IMG/VR virus record: IMGVR_UViG_3300043436_003696
Location: 1-64,000 of that record
Length of the DNA stretch: 64,000 nucleotides
Source of the DNA: a virus
Reading direction: 5' to 3' (one strand)
Numbering within the stretch: position 1 is the first letter of the stretch; every line of letters begins with the position of its first letter. The position numbers were made by a program, and so were the translations under genes. Shown in pieces: positions 9,121 to 21,100 of this stretch. Under the pieces are notes generated by a model. That model was not told where the DNA came from. It did not search any database and saw only the letters and a program-made list of their open reading frames with translations.

Positions 9121-12100
9121 ATGAAATATTTAGCAGAAATAAGAAATAACAAACTTAAAAAGTTTGAGTTAGGTGGCTTAGGATTAACTAATACACCAAC
9201 TTTTAAAACTAATACACCTAAGTTATTAGATTCTAAGGGTATTAATTTTGGTAACCAAAAATCTATTAAAACTAATAAACTTGGTCAAAATGGTGGAATG
9301 GCTAATGCACTAGATATTTTTAAAGCGCAGTCTTTTGGTGATGGTGCTGAAGCATCTAACCCATTAGGTGACGCTGCTAATTCTGTTCCTGTTGTAGACC
9401 CTATAACAGGAGTTATTAAAGCAGTAGGTATTATTGATACTATGAGTACAAGCATGGCTAAAAATTCAGATGGTACTTTTAAAAGTAAAACTGCTGAAGC
9501 ATTATATACATTAAATCCTTTATCTACACCTAAAAGTTTGCTAGAAGGTTTTACTACAGGTAATTATGAAGCTATGAAAAGAAATGCTTCTTTTGGGTTA
9601 TGGGGTGGGGAATCATATGCCGAAGCTCAAGTTAGAAAAGCTAAAGAAGAACAAACAAAACAAGAAAGTACTGCTTCTATTAATACTGCTAAATTAGCAG
9701 GTCAACAACAAGAAATGACTGGTGGGTTTGCAGGTAACTCTACAGCTACTATGTTTAAAAAAGGTGGGGTTATTAAAAAACCAGTTTTTCTAGGTAAGTT
9801 AGATAACAGAATGGTTTCTGATAATACCTCTGTGCAAAGACCTAGCATACAACAACAAGATGTAAGATTAAAAACTCCACAAGAAGTTAAGAAAGCTAAT
9901 AGAGAAAACTTTCAAAAACGTATAGGTGTAAAACCTACATACAATGTTCAAGAGTTAATTGACTTTGGTACACCTGAACCTGGTATAGAATACGTACCTG
10001 TAGAAGCAGCTTTACTTCCAAGCACTCCTGCAATTAAAGGGTTAGGAACTGTTGGTAATTTTGCTTTAGATATGCTTAACCCTTTAAGTGGTGCTAGAAG
10101 TTTAAAAATTAAACCTAAAGAATTAATTGGTTCTCCTAATGTTTTATCGGTTACAAAAAATATAGAAAAGTCTTTACCCATACCACAAAATATAAATGCA
10201 CTTAAATCTTGGCAATTAAAAGAACTTCCGGGATTGCATTTAAAATCTACAATGGAAGGAGAAGCTATTAGTAAAATAGTAGAACCTAAAACAGGATTGA
10301 TAAATACAGAACAAGCTCTTGCTATTATAGGTAAGGAATCAGGAGGTGCTGATAAGGTTGCTATTATAAGGCAAGGATTAGGAGAAAACATTCCTAAGAA
10401 GATGGATTATAATGAGTTTAGAAAAGTAGTTCAAGACCAACTTATTCCTTTAGAAAGACAATTTGTAACACATTCAAGTGAATACGGTATTGATAGATTA
10501 GGTTATGGTAAATACAAAACTGTTATCAACGAAAGGGGTAATCCTATATTACAACCTTTAAAAGGTAAAAATTTAGAACCATTAGAAAATCAAACTCTAA
10601 TATTAGGTAATAAGTCTAAGCTTGGTAGAGGTTCTTCTGCTCATGGTAACCCAGATGAAACATTAGGGCATATTCACTTTTTAAGAGATGCTGAAACTCC
10701 AGATGTATTAACAGTGACACAAATACAATCAGACGCTTTTCAAGGTACACATAGAAGAATGCCTAAAGGAAAATTAACTAAAACAAATGACCCAATAGAC
10801 AATGATTATATAGATGAAGCTGGAAGATATTTTGATAATGCAACAGGTGAAAATATTACTCAAAAACAATTACTTGATAAAAATCACCAAGAAAGATACT
10901 TACAAGAACTTGTAGACTATGCTGGTAAAAGAAGTGATTTAAATAAAGTAAGAATACCTACTTCTGAAACTGCTGCTAAAGTGCAGGGTTATAAACCTGT
11001 TACAACAGCTGAAGAAATTATAGAAAAATATAATAAACTAAAAGGAACTTCTAAATGGGATGAAATCATGGCTGATACTCCAGATGCAGATAAACTAAGA
11101 CTTCAAAAAGTTTTAGAAGGTAAAATTAAAGGAGATATTTATGATTTAGAAAGAACAACCATTCTTAAAAAATACTCAGAACAACCTAAAACTATTAAAA
11201 AACTATTTGGTGTAGAACCTAAAGTAATAAAAGACAATAAAGAAAATACTTGGTATGAATTTGATATCCCAAATAAGTTTAAAAAAGGTAAAGGTGAAAT
11301 TAAAGCATTTGGGCTAACACCTGCTATAGGAATAGGAGGGGCAAGTGCTTTAGGAGCAGGAGCGTTACAACAAAATCAAGAAAAAAAACAATTTAAAAAA
11401 GGTGGGGTAATAAAAGACAATAAAAGAAAATTTGCAGATGGTGGTAATGTAGCTAACCCACAATATGAAGTAGAAAAAGATGAAGTAGTTCAAGGTCAAG
11501 ATACCAATCTTGAAGAACAAACTGATTTAGCTAGTGATATGACTTTAGCTGGTGGTGAAACACATGAAAATGGTGGAACTTTAGGTGAAGGTGGAGAACG
11601 TGTATTTTCTAACAGATTGTTAATAGGTAAACCTCTTTATGGTTTTTTATCTGCTAATAAAATACCTGTTAAATTAACAAATACTTATGCAGAAGTAGCA
11701 ACTAAATTAGGTAAATTAAAAGGTAAATATGAACCTAATACAACTTCTAAAGACCCTTTAAAACATAAAACTGCTACAACAATGACTACAAGAATTGATG
11801 GTTTAATTGAAGCAGCTTTTCAAGAACAAGAAATTAATAAACAAAATGATATGGCAACTAAAACATTTGCTTATGGCGGTAAACTAAAAAAATTATTTGC
11901 TGGTGGTGTTAACCCTACTGGTAATGTTAAACCTAAGAAAACGTTAAAAAACCCACCTCTTTTTGAAACAGACGGGTATAACGAATGGAATACAAATGAT
12001 TCTAATGATATTGTTGATTTAGAAAGAAAAAAAGTTAATCCTACTTCTAAATTAGATTGGGAAAAAGCTTTAGAATATCCTACAGTATTTGGTGGTGAAT

Positions 12101-12849
12101 CTTTAACTAATCTTACAACACCTGTAAAATCTGATGTTGTTAAGAAGAATGATAAAATTAAGAAAAAAACTAATTATGATTTAGATGGATTAGACAGTCA
12201 TTTAATGAACGCAGCTATTTATTTAAAAACTCTAAACTTAATTGATAGCCAAGAAAAAGGAATTAAACGTAAAACAGCTACACCATTGTTACAACGTAAT
12301 GTTAACTTTTTATCTAGTGCTAATAATGAAATTGATAAAACTGTTGATACAGCTAACAAAACAATGGCTAGAAATACATCTTCATATCAAGACCAATACA
12401 GTAGAAATGCTGATTTAGTATCGAGAGGTATTGAAGGTAAAAATAAAGCTGCTCAAGCACAAGCTGCTATGGATATGCAAACAGCTAATACTAATAACAA
12501 TATTATTAATGATTATAATAATAGAAATGCTGAAAACATTAATGCTGATGCTATTGATAGAGTAATAAATAAAAATGCTATTATTGCTAACAAAACAAAT
12601 GCGTTAAATACTTTCTTGCAAGGTGTAATGGGTCACGAAGCTATTAAACGTAAGCAAAATGTAGATAAAGAAAAATTAGCTATATCAAGAATGTATGCAG
12701 GAAATAGAGGTACTAATGAATATATTAATTCTAAAATTAAAGATGCTTATAAAAAAGGTGAAATTACTAAGGAAGCAGTAGAAGAACTAACTGGTGAAGA
12801 ATTTAAACGTGGTGGAGTATTACCCAGAAAAATGAAATCATACTGCTAA
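9121..12849 (+). CDS. Cargo-type virion protein with KGG repeats and a polyvalent 'IQSD' domain
   Basis: ATG 9121 is preferred over an in-frame TTG at 9109 that lies inside the upstream gene; the product is 1242 aa. Three features stand out. First, short repeats of the type FKKGGVIKK, FADGGN, YGGKLKKLFAGGV and FKRGGVLPRK lie near residues 211, 758-773, 918-930 and the C-terminus. Second, around residues 430-640 there is a segment with DETLGHIHFLRD, VLTVTQIQSDAFQ and LNKVRIPTSETAAKVQGY, which matches the phage polyvalent-protein domain whose hallmark is 'EIQSDWHQ ... KVRFPTxxTAAKIEG'. Third, the C-terminal 250 residues are Ala/Asn-rich and helical. Position suggests a protein packaged in the virion and ejected. 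Confidence 0.6.
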   Translation: MKYLAEIRNNKLKKFELGGLGLTNTPTFKTNTPKLLDSKGINFGNQKSIKTNKLGQNGGMANALDIFKAQSFGDGAEASNPLGDAANSVPVVDPITGVIKAVGIIDTMSTSMAKNSDGTFKSKTAEALYTLNPLSTPKSLLEGFTTGNYEAMKRNASFGLWGGESYAEAQVRKAKEEQTKQESTASINTAKLAGQQQEMTGGFAGNSTATMFKKGGVIKKPVFLGKLDNRMVSDNTSVQRPSIQQQDVRLKTPQEVKKANRENFQKRIGVKPTYNVQELIDFGTPEPGIEYVPVEAALLPSTPAIKGLGTVGNFALDMLNPLSGARSLKIKPKELIGSPNVLSVTKNIEKSLPIPQNINALKSWQLKELPGLHLKSTMEGEAISKIVEPKTGLINTEQALAIIGKESGGADKVAIIRQGLGENIPKKMDYNEFRKVVQDQLIPLERQFVTHSSEYGIDRLGYGKYKTVINERGNPILQPLKGKNLEPLENQTLILGNKSKLGRGSSAHGNPDETLGHIHFLRDAETPDVLTVTQIQSDAFQGTHRRMPKGKLTKTNDPIDNDYIDEAGRYFDNATGENITQKQLLDKNHQERYLQELVDYAGKRSDLNKVRIPTSETAAKVQGYKPVTTAEEIIEKYNKLKGTSKWDEIMADTPDADKLRLQKVLEGKIKGDIYDLERTTILKKYSEQPKTIKKLFGVEPKVIKDNKENTWYEFDIPNKFKKGKGEIKAFGLTPAIGIGGASALGAGALQQNQEKKQFKKGGVIKDNKRKFADGGNVANPQYEVEKDEVVQGQDTNLEEQTDLASDMTLAGGETHENGGTLGEGGERVFSNRLLIGKPLYGFLSANKIPVKLTNTYAEVATKLGKLKGKYEPNTTSKDPLKHKTATTMTTRIDGLIEAAFQEQEINKQNDMATKTFAYGGKLKKLFAGGVNPTGNVKPKKTLKNPPLFETDGYNEWNTNDSNDIVDLERKKVNPTSKLDWEKALEYPTVFGGESLTNLTTPVKSDVVKKNDKIKKKTNYDLDGLDSHLMNAAIYLKTLNLIDSQEKGIKRKTATPLLQRNVNFLSSANNEIDKTVDTANKTMARNTSSYQDQYSRNADLVSRGIEGKNKAAQAQAAMDMQTANTNNNIINDYNNRNAENINADAIDRVINKNAIIANKTNALNTFLQGVMGHEAIKRKQNVDKEKLAISRMYAGNRGTNEYINSKIKDAYKKGEITKEAVEELTGEEFKRGGVLPRKMKSYC

Positions 12850-12875
12850 AATAAATGTATATACATGTTAATTTT

Positions 12876-12908
12876 AAAGCGGATAATTTTCGGATTATTC
12901 GCTTTTTT
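12876..12908 (+). terminator. Intrinsic terminator after the KGG cargo gene
   Basis: The arm AAAGCGGATAAT pairs with ATTATTCGCTTT (one G-T pair) around a 5-6 nt loop, followed by a T run. It starts 27 nt after the stop codon at 12849 and would end transcripts from the upstream neck/tail genes. Confidence 0.75.
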
Positions 12909-12917
12909 ATTTGCTTT

Positions 12918-12943
12918 TTTTTACTTATTTTTGTATTAAATAC
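12918..12943 (+). promoter_or_regulatory. Possible promoter for the cargo/RNA polymerase operon
   Basis: Just after the terminator, TTTTTACTTATTTTT and TGTATTAAATA repeat the arrangement seen at 515-541. A TATTTTTG at 12926-12933 matches the Bacteroidota -7 element TAnnTTTG, but the nearest TTG is only 12 nt upstream, too close for the usual spacing. A new transcript must start somewhere here if the terminator works. Confidence 0.35.
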
Positions 12944-12963
12944 AAAATTTTAATTTTAAAATT

Positions 12964-15123
12964 ATGCCACAATACGTTAAAGAACTATCGTTAATACCAT
13001 ATATAAAACCTTATGTAGCTGCTCCTGTTAAGGAAATGGAAGAACTACAAAAAAAGATGGCTGATGATTATGATGTAGTAGCTAGTCAATATGATGCGTT
13101 AGAAGAATTAAAAGATAATATGAAAGTAATTCCGTGGAAAAAAGATGATGTTTTAAAAAAAGAACAGTTGATTCAAGCAGCTTCTAAAGAAATAGAGGCT
13201 GCTCAAAAAGCAGGAGATTATCAAAATAGAGGAAGATTAGCTAGAAAAGCTTTTAATAATTTAAAAACAGGTTATGCTCAAATATTATCTAATTACGAAG
13301 CAGATAGAAAAAAAAGAGAGGAGTTGATGAAATTTGATAAAATTGCCGACCCTTTAGAAAGAGAAAAAGTTTATAATAAATTAAGTAGATTATATAATCA
13401 AGTTAATGATAATGATATTTCTTACGATAATAAAGGTAATATTGATGTACGTCCTTATCAAGATTTTAATGCTGCTGCTGATGCTAATGCAGTAGAAATA
13501 GCTGATAAATTAGCTTCTGGTTGGAAGGCTAATAAATCTACTACTTTTCCTATAAAATATAAAACAAAAGATGGAGAAGAAATGTTTGTTCAAACTAAAT
13601 TAGAAGGTGCTACTAGAAATGCAAATGGAAATATTATTCCAGAAATGGAGCAAGAAATTTTTAAATACATTTATGATAATTTAAAAACTAATCCTGAATT
13701 AAAAGCATATTTTGAGCAAAAACATCTTGTAAATAATTATAATTTAAAAGATTTTGACTCTGAAGCAGTAGCATTAATTAAAAGTAAAAATCCTAATGCT
13801 ACTGACCAACAAATAGGAGCTGTTCTTAAAGAACATCAATTAATTCAAGAAGCAGCAAATTTTGCAGGTAAAAAACATGGTTATACTACAATAGATTATG
13901 ATTTTAAATGGAATCCAAGATGGGAAACAAGTGCTAAAGCTGAAGCAGAACGAAAAGCTAAGGCTGCTACAGTAATAACAACAAGTACTTCAAGTGATTA
14001 TAAAATTAATATAGACGGATTAGCTCAAGTTAAAACACATTTAATAAATCAACAAACAGATTTACAGAAAAAATTAGCTAGTGTAACTGACCCAGTAGTA
14101 AAAGAAGAACTTGAAAATAATTTAAGTAATGTAAAAACAAAATTAAGATTACAAGATGAATTATTAAAAAATGCGGAAAGTAAAATTAATTGGAATTGGC
14201 AAAGTAAATATGCTGATTATGCAAATAAAGTTAGAAAAACAGGTGAAAAACCTTTATCTCCTAAAGAATTTAATAATGTAGTTAGAACAGGTAATTTTGA
14301 AAAAAATGAAATATTTCCTAAAGGTGGAGAAGCTGTTTCATTATCAGGATTATATGGTAGTAAAGCTGTAGATACAGCAAAAGCTTATTATCAAAAATAT
14401 AAAACAGCTTTAACAAAAGCTAATAAAGAAGGTTCAATAATTCAAGAACACCAGTTAGTAGATGGTAATGAACATACTTATGCTGGACAATATTCTAAAT
14501 TATTAACAGATAGATTAAAAAATAATAATGTAGAATTTATTACTCAAGGCGGTCAACAATTAGATATTGAAGAAAATTTTGCAGAAAAAGGTATAGATTT
14601 AAATACGTTAAATGTTATACCAACTAAAGGATTAATAGCAGGTAAACCAGGTTTTGCTGTTACAGGTACTAAAAAAGACGGTACTAGTAGAATTACATAT
14701 TATACTGTAATGGATGGTAATGGTAATATTGAAGATTATCAACAAAATGGATACGATTTAATTGAACAATCTAAAAATTCTAAATATGCAAATTCCCCAC
14801 AAAAACAAAATCAATTAAAAACAACTGGTTTAATGCAAGTAGGATATTCTTCTGATGAAGGTAAAAAAATATCAGAATTAAATTTACCTATTATTCAAGG
14901 AGGAACAAGAGAACAACCTACTAGATTACCTATTAATAATAAACTAGCTGTAGATGTTATAACCGATAAAGGTGTTGATATATATAGATTGTATAATATT
15001 AATACAAAACAATATATTAAAAACCCTGAAGATGGTAAATCTGATTTTCGTTCAGAAGAAGATTTAATAATTACATTAGGTCTAAACAATATTTTATTAA
15101 CTAATCCTAAAATACTTCAATAA
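12964..15123 (+). CDS. Cargo-type virion protein, 719 aa
   Basis: The 719-aa product is soluble and mostly helical. The first 150 residues have coiled-coil character (EMEELQKKMADDYDVVASQYDALEELKDNM), and another helical region spans about residues 320-420. No signal peptide, membrane segment or enzyme motif is seen. It sits between the KGG-repeat protein and the giant RNA polymerase gene, 2 nt before the latter, and is the first gene of the new transcript after the 12876 terminator. By position it is probably co-packaged with the polymerase. Confidence 0.5.
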   Translation: MPQYVKELSLIPYIKPYVAAPVKEMEELQKKMADDYDVVASQYDALEELKDNMKVIPWKKDDVLKKEQLIQAASKEIEAAQKAGDYQNRGRLARKAFNNLKTGYAQILSNYEADRKKREELMKFDKIADPLEREKVYNKLSRLYNQVNDNDISYDNKGNIDVRPYQDFNAAADANAVEIADKLASGWKANKSTTFPIKYKTKDGEEMFVQTKLEGATRNANGNIIPEMEQEIFKYIYDNLKTNPELKAYFEQKHLVNNYNLKDFDSEAVALIKSKNPNATDQQIGAVLKEHQLIQEAANFAGKKHGYTTIDYDFKWNPRWETSAKAEAERKAKAATVITTSTSSDYKINIDGLAQVKTHLINQQTDLQKKLASVTDPVVKEELENNLSNVKTKLRLQDELLKNAESKINWNWQSKYADYANKVRKTGEKPLSPKEFNNVVRTGNFEKNEIFPKGGEAVSLSGLYGSKAVDTAKAYYQKYKTALTKANKEGSIIQEHQLVDGNEHTYAGQYSKLLTDRLKNNNVEFITQGGQQLDIEENFAEKGIDLNTLNVIPTKGLIAGKPGFAVTGTKKDGTSRITYYTVMDGNGNIEDYQQNGYDLIEQSKNSKYANSPQKQNQLKTTGLMQVGYSSDEGKKISELNLPIIQGGTREQPTRLPINNKLAVDVITDKGVDIYRLYNINTKQYIKNPEDGKSDFRSEEDLIITLGLNNILLTNPKILQ

Positions 15124-15125
15124 AA

Positions 15126-18100
15126 ATGCCTGAAAATCCAATTAAACCAGATGCATCTTATGTAGATGCCGTTAAACAAGAAAATAAATCTAAATTATCT
15201 AATTATATTGAATCTAGTAAAAGTAAAGGTTCTTTAGATAAATACAAACCTTATTTTAATGAAGGTCAAATATATTTAAATGAAGGTCTTGATGATGCAA
15301 GAGCAAATAATCAAGGTTCTTTAGAAAGAGGAACTAGAATTTTAACAAGAGGTCTTGCTACTTTTGGAGCAGCTACAGCAGAAACTATTGCAGGTATAGC
15401 TAGTTTAGCTGCTAGTCCTTTTACTTACGATAAAGAAAGAGGTTTTGTAGATTCTACTTTTAATAATTCTTTAATGAAAGGTATTGAAGAATTACATAAA
15501 GATGTTTTAGAAAACCAACAACTATATTTTACTCAAGAGCAATTAAATGATGAAAGTATTACAGGTTGGTTATCATCTAGTCAATTTCTTGATGATTTAA
15601 CTCAAGGTGCTGCTTTTTTAGCTTCACAAGCTATACCAACGAGTTTAGTAAGTAAATTAGTTAAAAGTGCTACTTTTTTAACTAAAATAGGTAAAACAGG
15701 AAAAGTTTTAAATGAGGCTGGTGTAGCATCTAAATTTTTTGAAGGTAAAACTATAAAAGCATTACAAAATTTATCTAAAGAAGAACTATCAGCAATGGCT
15801 GCTGAAGGTATAGATATTGGTCAATTACAAAAAACTATAGGTAACACTCAACGTATTTTAGATAAAGTTGGTACAGGTGTTGGTGCTACTGTAGGTAGGT
15901 TAGGTGAATCTGCTATGGAGCGTAATCAAACATATAATGAATTAATAAATCAAGGTGTTGATGAACAAACTGCAATAAAACAATCTAACAATGTTTTTTG
16001 GGGTAATATAGCTTTAGCTGCGTTAGATGCTAACCAATATACTCAAATGTTTGGTGCTTTTAGTAAAGGGGCAAAAAAAGGATTAGTTAATGAAATGTAT
16101 GATGATGCTACTAAATTACTTTTTAAAAAAGGGGATAATTTAGCTGCTAAACAAATGAGCAAAGCAGACAAAATTGGAAACTACCTTTGGGGAGTTGCAA
16201 AACAAACTGGGTTAGAATCTTATGAAGAATTACAACAACATAGCTTTCAAGAAGCTGCTAAACAATTAGCCTTAAAAGCAAATAACCCAGAATATACAGA
16301 TAGTATTTTTGATTTTTTAGGTAAGTCTTTTGAAGGGCTACCACAATCTTTAGCTACTAAAGAAGGCTTACGTTCTGCTATTTTAGGTGGATTATTAGGT
16401 GGTGGAACAACTGCTATAACAACAGCTAAACAACAAGGTCAAATTCAAAAAACTGCTAATGAAATGGCTACAGATTTTAATAATAATTCTGTATACCAAA
16501 AAGAAAAAGTAGACCCTACTAAAAGATTTATTACATCACCTACTGGTGAAAAAATTGCTAACAATAATTACTTATCTGAACTTAATAGATTTACTGCTTT
16601 AGAAGAGGCTAAAATTATTGCAGCTGATAAAAAAGATTTTATTGAATGGGATAGATTAAATAATCTACAATTATTCGGTCAAGTAGAATCGCATAAAAAA
16701 GCTGGTATGCTTGATGAACTTGTTTCTAAATATGAAGCTCTATCTGATTTAAAACCTGTTGAATTAGCTACAGAATTAAAAACAAATATTAATCAAATAC
16801 AAGACCCTAAATTAACTGTAGATAATATTAATAATAAAATAAAACATTACAGCGAATTATTAGATTCTATTTCTTCCGACCCTACTTTATCTGCTTTAAC
16901 AACTAAAGCTCAAAGAATTGCTGCTGTAAAATTATTTAATTACGAAGAAAACAAACATCAATTAAATAAAATAACAGCTAAAATAAATGAACTTCAAGCT
17001 AAAAATGATTCATATACAATAAACACTAGATTTGATAGTGAAACAGATAGTAATAATTTAGGAAATAAAACTAAAGGTTTTGAAAAATTAGAGGGGTTAA
17101 ATCCTACAGAACAAATAGAATTTAAAGAATTAAATTCTCGTAAAGAAAAACTAGCTAAAGAAAATGAATCTGTTCTATCTTGGTTTACAAATGTAAGAAA
17201 ACCTGAAAATTTATATAAATTTAATGAAGGTATTAATGATTTTTCTGAAAACAATGATGAAGAAATAGTTGATAATGCTGTTAAAAAAGAAACCTCAAAA
17301 GTAAACTCACCAGAAGTAATGGATTTCTATAATAGAAACATTGTAGAAGATGAAGATGGTTTTGAGTCTTCTGATATTGAAGTTACAGATGAACTTGGTA
17401 ATAAACATACTTGGACTTTTCAAAAAGATAAACCAGAAGTTTTATTTAATGAAGAAGGTAAAGTAATTTATAAAACACAAGATTTTTTAGATAACTCTTA
17501 TAAAGATGAAAATGGTAACTACGCTATAAATGATTCCCAAAATAGAAAATATGTTGTAACTACTGTTAATCCTTTAGATAAAAGAACTATTCGTAAAAAT
17601 AAACAAGAACTTTTAAAACTAGAAGCTAGAGTATTTTCTTTAGATGTTATTATAAAAAACCTAAGGAAAAAACTTGACAATTACAAAAAACAAAAACAAA
17701 ATGAAATAGAATTAAAAAATAAAGAACTTGCTTCTATTTTAGAAGATATTAATTCTGTAAAAGACGGTAGAACAAAAAGAAGTAATGCTTACAAAACATT
17801 ATTAGAAAAACGCGACCAATTAGAAAATGAAATACTTGAATTAGAAACCGAGTTAGAAACTTATATACAAAATAGACCTAATATTGTTAAACGTGGTATG
17901 GAACTACGTGAAGAATCTAATAAATTAAAATCACGTATACAAGAAATAAATTCTAATTTAAAAAAAGAGTTTAAATCTATTGAAAAAGAAAAGTTAGAAA
18001 ACAATGTTAAAGATTTAGAACAACAAATTCAATTAGAAGAAGAATTTAGTCAAGTTTATGAAGATTTAATAAATGATAAACGTGAGTATTTAATAAACTT

Positions 18101-21100
18101 AAAAAAAGTTGTTAACGCTATTAATCATTTTTTATCTGGTGAATTAGATAAGCTTATTGACAAATATCCTTCTGTAATAAATACTATTATTAGTAAATAC
18201 GATATTAAAACTTCAGAAGAGTTTTTTAATTGGGTAAAAAATTATAAAGATAAAATAACAGATATTTACGAAATAACTTATTTAAATACTAGCCCAGAAT
18301 TTAAAAACTTATTACAAGAAGCTTTAACTAGTATAGAAGATTCTGAATTAGATAAATATACTAATGAAATTTCTGATTTAGAAAAAGAATTAGCTTTAAT
18401 AGAAAACGAATATACAAAATATTTAGAAACTAAAACTGATAATTTAAACAAGTTAAAATTTTTACTGGAAAATGCTCAACAAGAATTAAAGTTATACACT
18501 AATATATATGATAAATTAATTAATAAAGAGCCTTCTAAACCTTTAACTACTCAAGAATTTGTAGAAACATCTAATGATTTAACCGCACCCAAAAATGGTA
18601 AAAAAATAGATATTAATAGAAATGGTAAATTTGTTACAGCAGGTAACGATGGTTGGGAAGAAAATGAATTAAATCCAAATATTGAAGAAAGACGTTGGTA
18701 TAGATTCCTTGAAAACGAGGCTTTTAAACTGAAAGGTTTAAAGTTAATGACAGTAACTATTAACGATAAAGTTTATGGAGTAAGTAAACCAGATTCTATT
18801 TACAAAGATGAAAAAATAAAAGATGTTACGCATACAATTGACGATATTAGATTTATTGTTGTAGATGCTAATAATACACCTGTAAAATTTGCTGGTGGTA
18901 TTGTTACTGGAAGAATGAGAACAGATAGTGATACTTTTACTAATGGTGAAATGCGCTATTACAATTCAGACCTTTCTATTACAGAACAAGAATTTTTAAA
19001 TCAACTAGAAAATGAATCTAAAAAATTAAATGAAGTAAGAGAAAAAATAAAATTAAATGATACTAATTTTTATTTCCCAGTAACTTTTGTAAATAGAGGA
19101 ACTAATTTAAATGCAGCTCCTTCAAATGTTGTAGGTACATTAGTTAACAACTCAAAAGAAGTAGATGAATTAACTATTGAAATATCTACAGGTAAAACAC
19201 AAAAAGGTAGTTTTTTAATTAATTATCCTGTTGGTAGAGTTTTAATAAAACAAAATGAAACTATTATACCAGCTATAACTAGAAAAATAAATAAAAATAC
19301 TGAAGGTAGAACAGTTTTAGAACTAACTAAATTATTAGCTAAAAACATTTTAGCAGGTAACCCAGAACAGAAGCCTAAGAATTTTAAATACTCTATACAA
19401 GCTTATATAAATAATATAGTATATACTGGTATATCTAGTACTAATAATTTTAGTATATTAGATAATAATACAATATTAGTTGGCGATAAAAATATTACTT
19501 TTGAAGAATTACTTTCAGGTAATTATGATAACGATATATTAGAATTACTTGGTAATAAAACTTTCCAAGTAAATAATAACAAATGGTTAAATGATACTAA
19601 AAAAGAGTATCATCAAATAGCTTTTGTAGAAGGTGAATTTAAAAACTTTACTTATGAAAGTTACAAACATTTTTTATTAACTAGTGAAAATTCTCCACTC
19701 ACAGTAGCTATAAAATCTTTTTTACCTAATGCTACAGATGAACAAATTTTAAATGACCCTGATTTTAGAAGATTTCAGAATGGTTATATTATGTATTCAC
19801 CTGTTTTTAATAATAGTGAAACATCTCCTATTGTAACAAAACAAGAAGGAGTAGGTGAATTAGCTGGAGAATTAGCTCAACTTCGTAACAAAAAAATAGA
19901 AGTAGAAAATAAAAAATCTATTAAAAATACTACATTAAATAACCTTATAAATAATTTACCTAAAGAAGTTAAAACAGATAGTAATGTTAAACCTTCTTCT
20001 GAAAAAGAAATTACATTAACACCTAGAGATGAAAAAATTAATTCTGCTTTAGAAAAATTAATAGGTAAAAAATTACCTGTAGAAAATAAATCTAATTTAG
20101 ATAAATTAGGTTTAAATAGACTATCTAATAAATCTGGTGTTCTTATTGACATAAATAAAGCTAAAGAAAATTTATCTAAAATATTAAATGTTTCTGTAGA
20201 AATTATTAATGGTAAATTAATAGACGGTATTGCAGATGGTCAATTGACTTCTGATGGTAGAATATTGCTTTCTTCTTTAGCTGAAGAAGGTACAGAATAT
20301 CACGAAGCTTTTCATAGAGTAAGTCAATTTTTATTAACACCTTCTCAAAAAGAAGAGTTGTATAATGAATATAGAAAAACTAATAAAGCTAATTTAACTG
20401 ATTTACAAGTAGAAGAAAAATTAGCTGAAAATTTTAGATTACATGCTCTTGGTATTAACCCAGCACAATCTAAAAGTAAAACATTTTTTGATAAAGTTAT
20501 AGATTTTATAAAAAACTTATTTTTATTAGAGCAAAGTAATAGTAATTTAATAAACAATTTGTTTAATTCTATAATGCTTGGAGAATTTAAAAATAAAGAA
20601 GCTTTAGTAAATTTTATGGATTACAGTAGATTAAATTCTAGTAATACAGATAAAGCAAGAATTTTTAACGCTTATTTTTCTGAAATATTAGACAATCAAC
20701 CAGAATTATATGGTATATTGTCTGATGATAGTTTTGATTCTGATATTTTAATTAAAGAAATTTATAAACAAGCTGCTGCTAAATTTGCTGATGCTGCGTT
20801 TCAAATAGATATATTTGATGAAAAAAATACTTTAACAAATGCTCAAGCAGATGCTATTAAAACTTATATACAAGCTCATAAAAAATATATTAAAAATGTG
20901 GGCGTACTAGTTTCTGATAATGTAGATAATATATTTAATGAAAATGAAAATAATTTAGAAGAAGAACAAGACCCAGAATCTTCTGATATTGGAAAAAGAG
21001 ATAGTGAAGATTATAGAGAAGGTTTTGAATCTTCTTCTGTATCTAATGTATTTAAATCTGTAAAATTATTAATTGCTGGTTTAACCGTTGAAATTAATTA

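Noticed and set aside
9948-10391. Minus-strand 147-codon ORF inside the cargo gene
   Set aside because: It is a shadow of a well-supported forward gene; the product is Leu/Pro/Ser-rich and there is no coupled neighbour on that strand.
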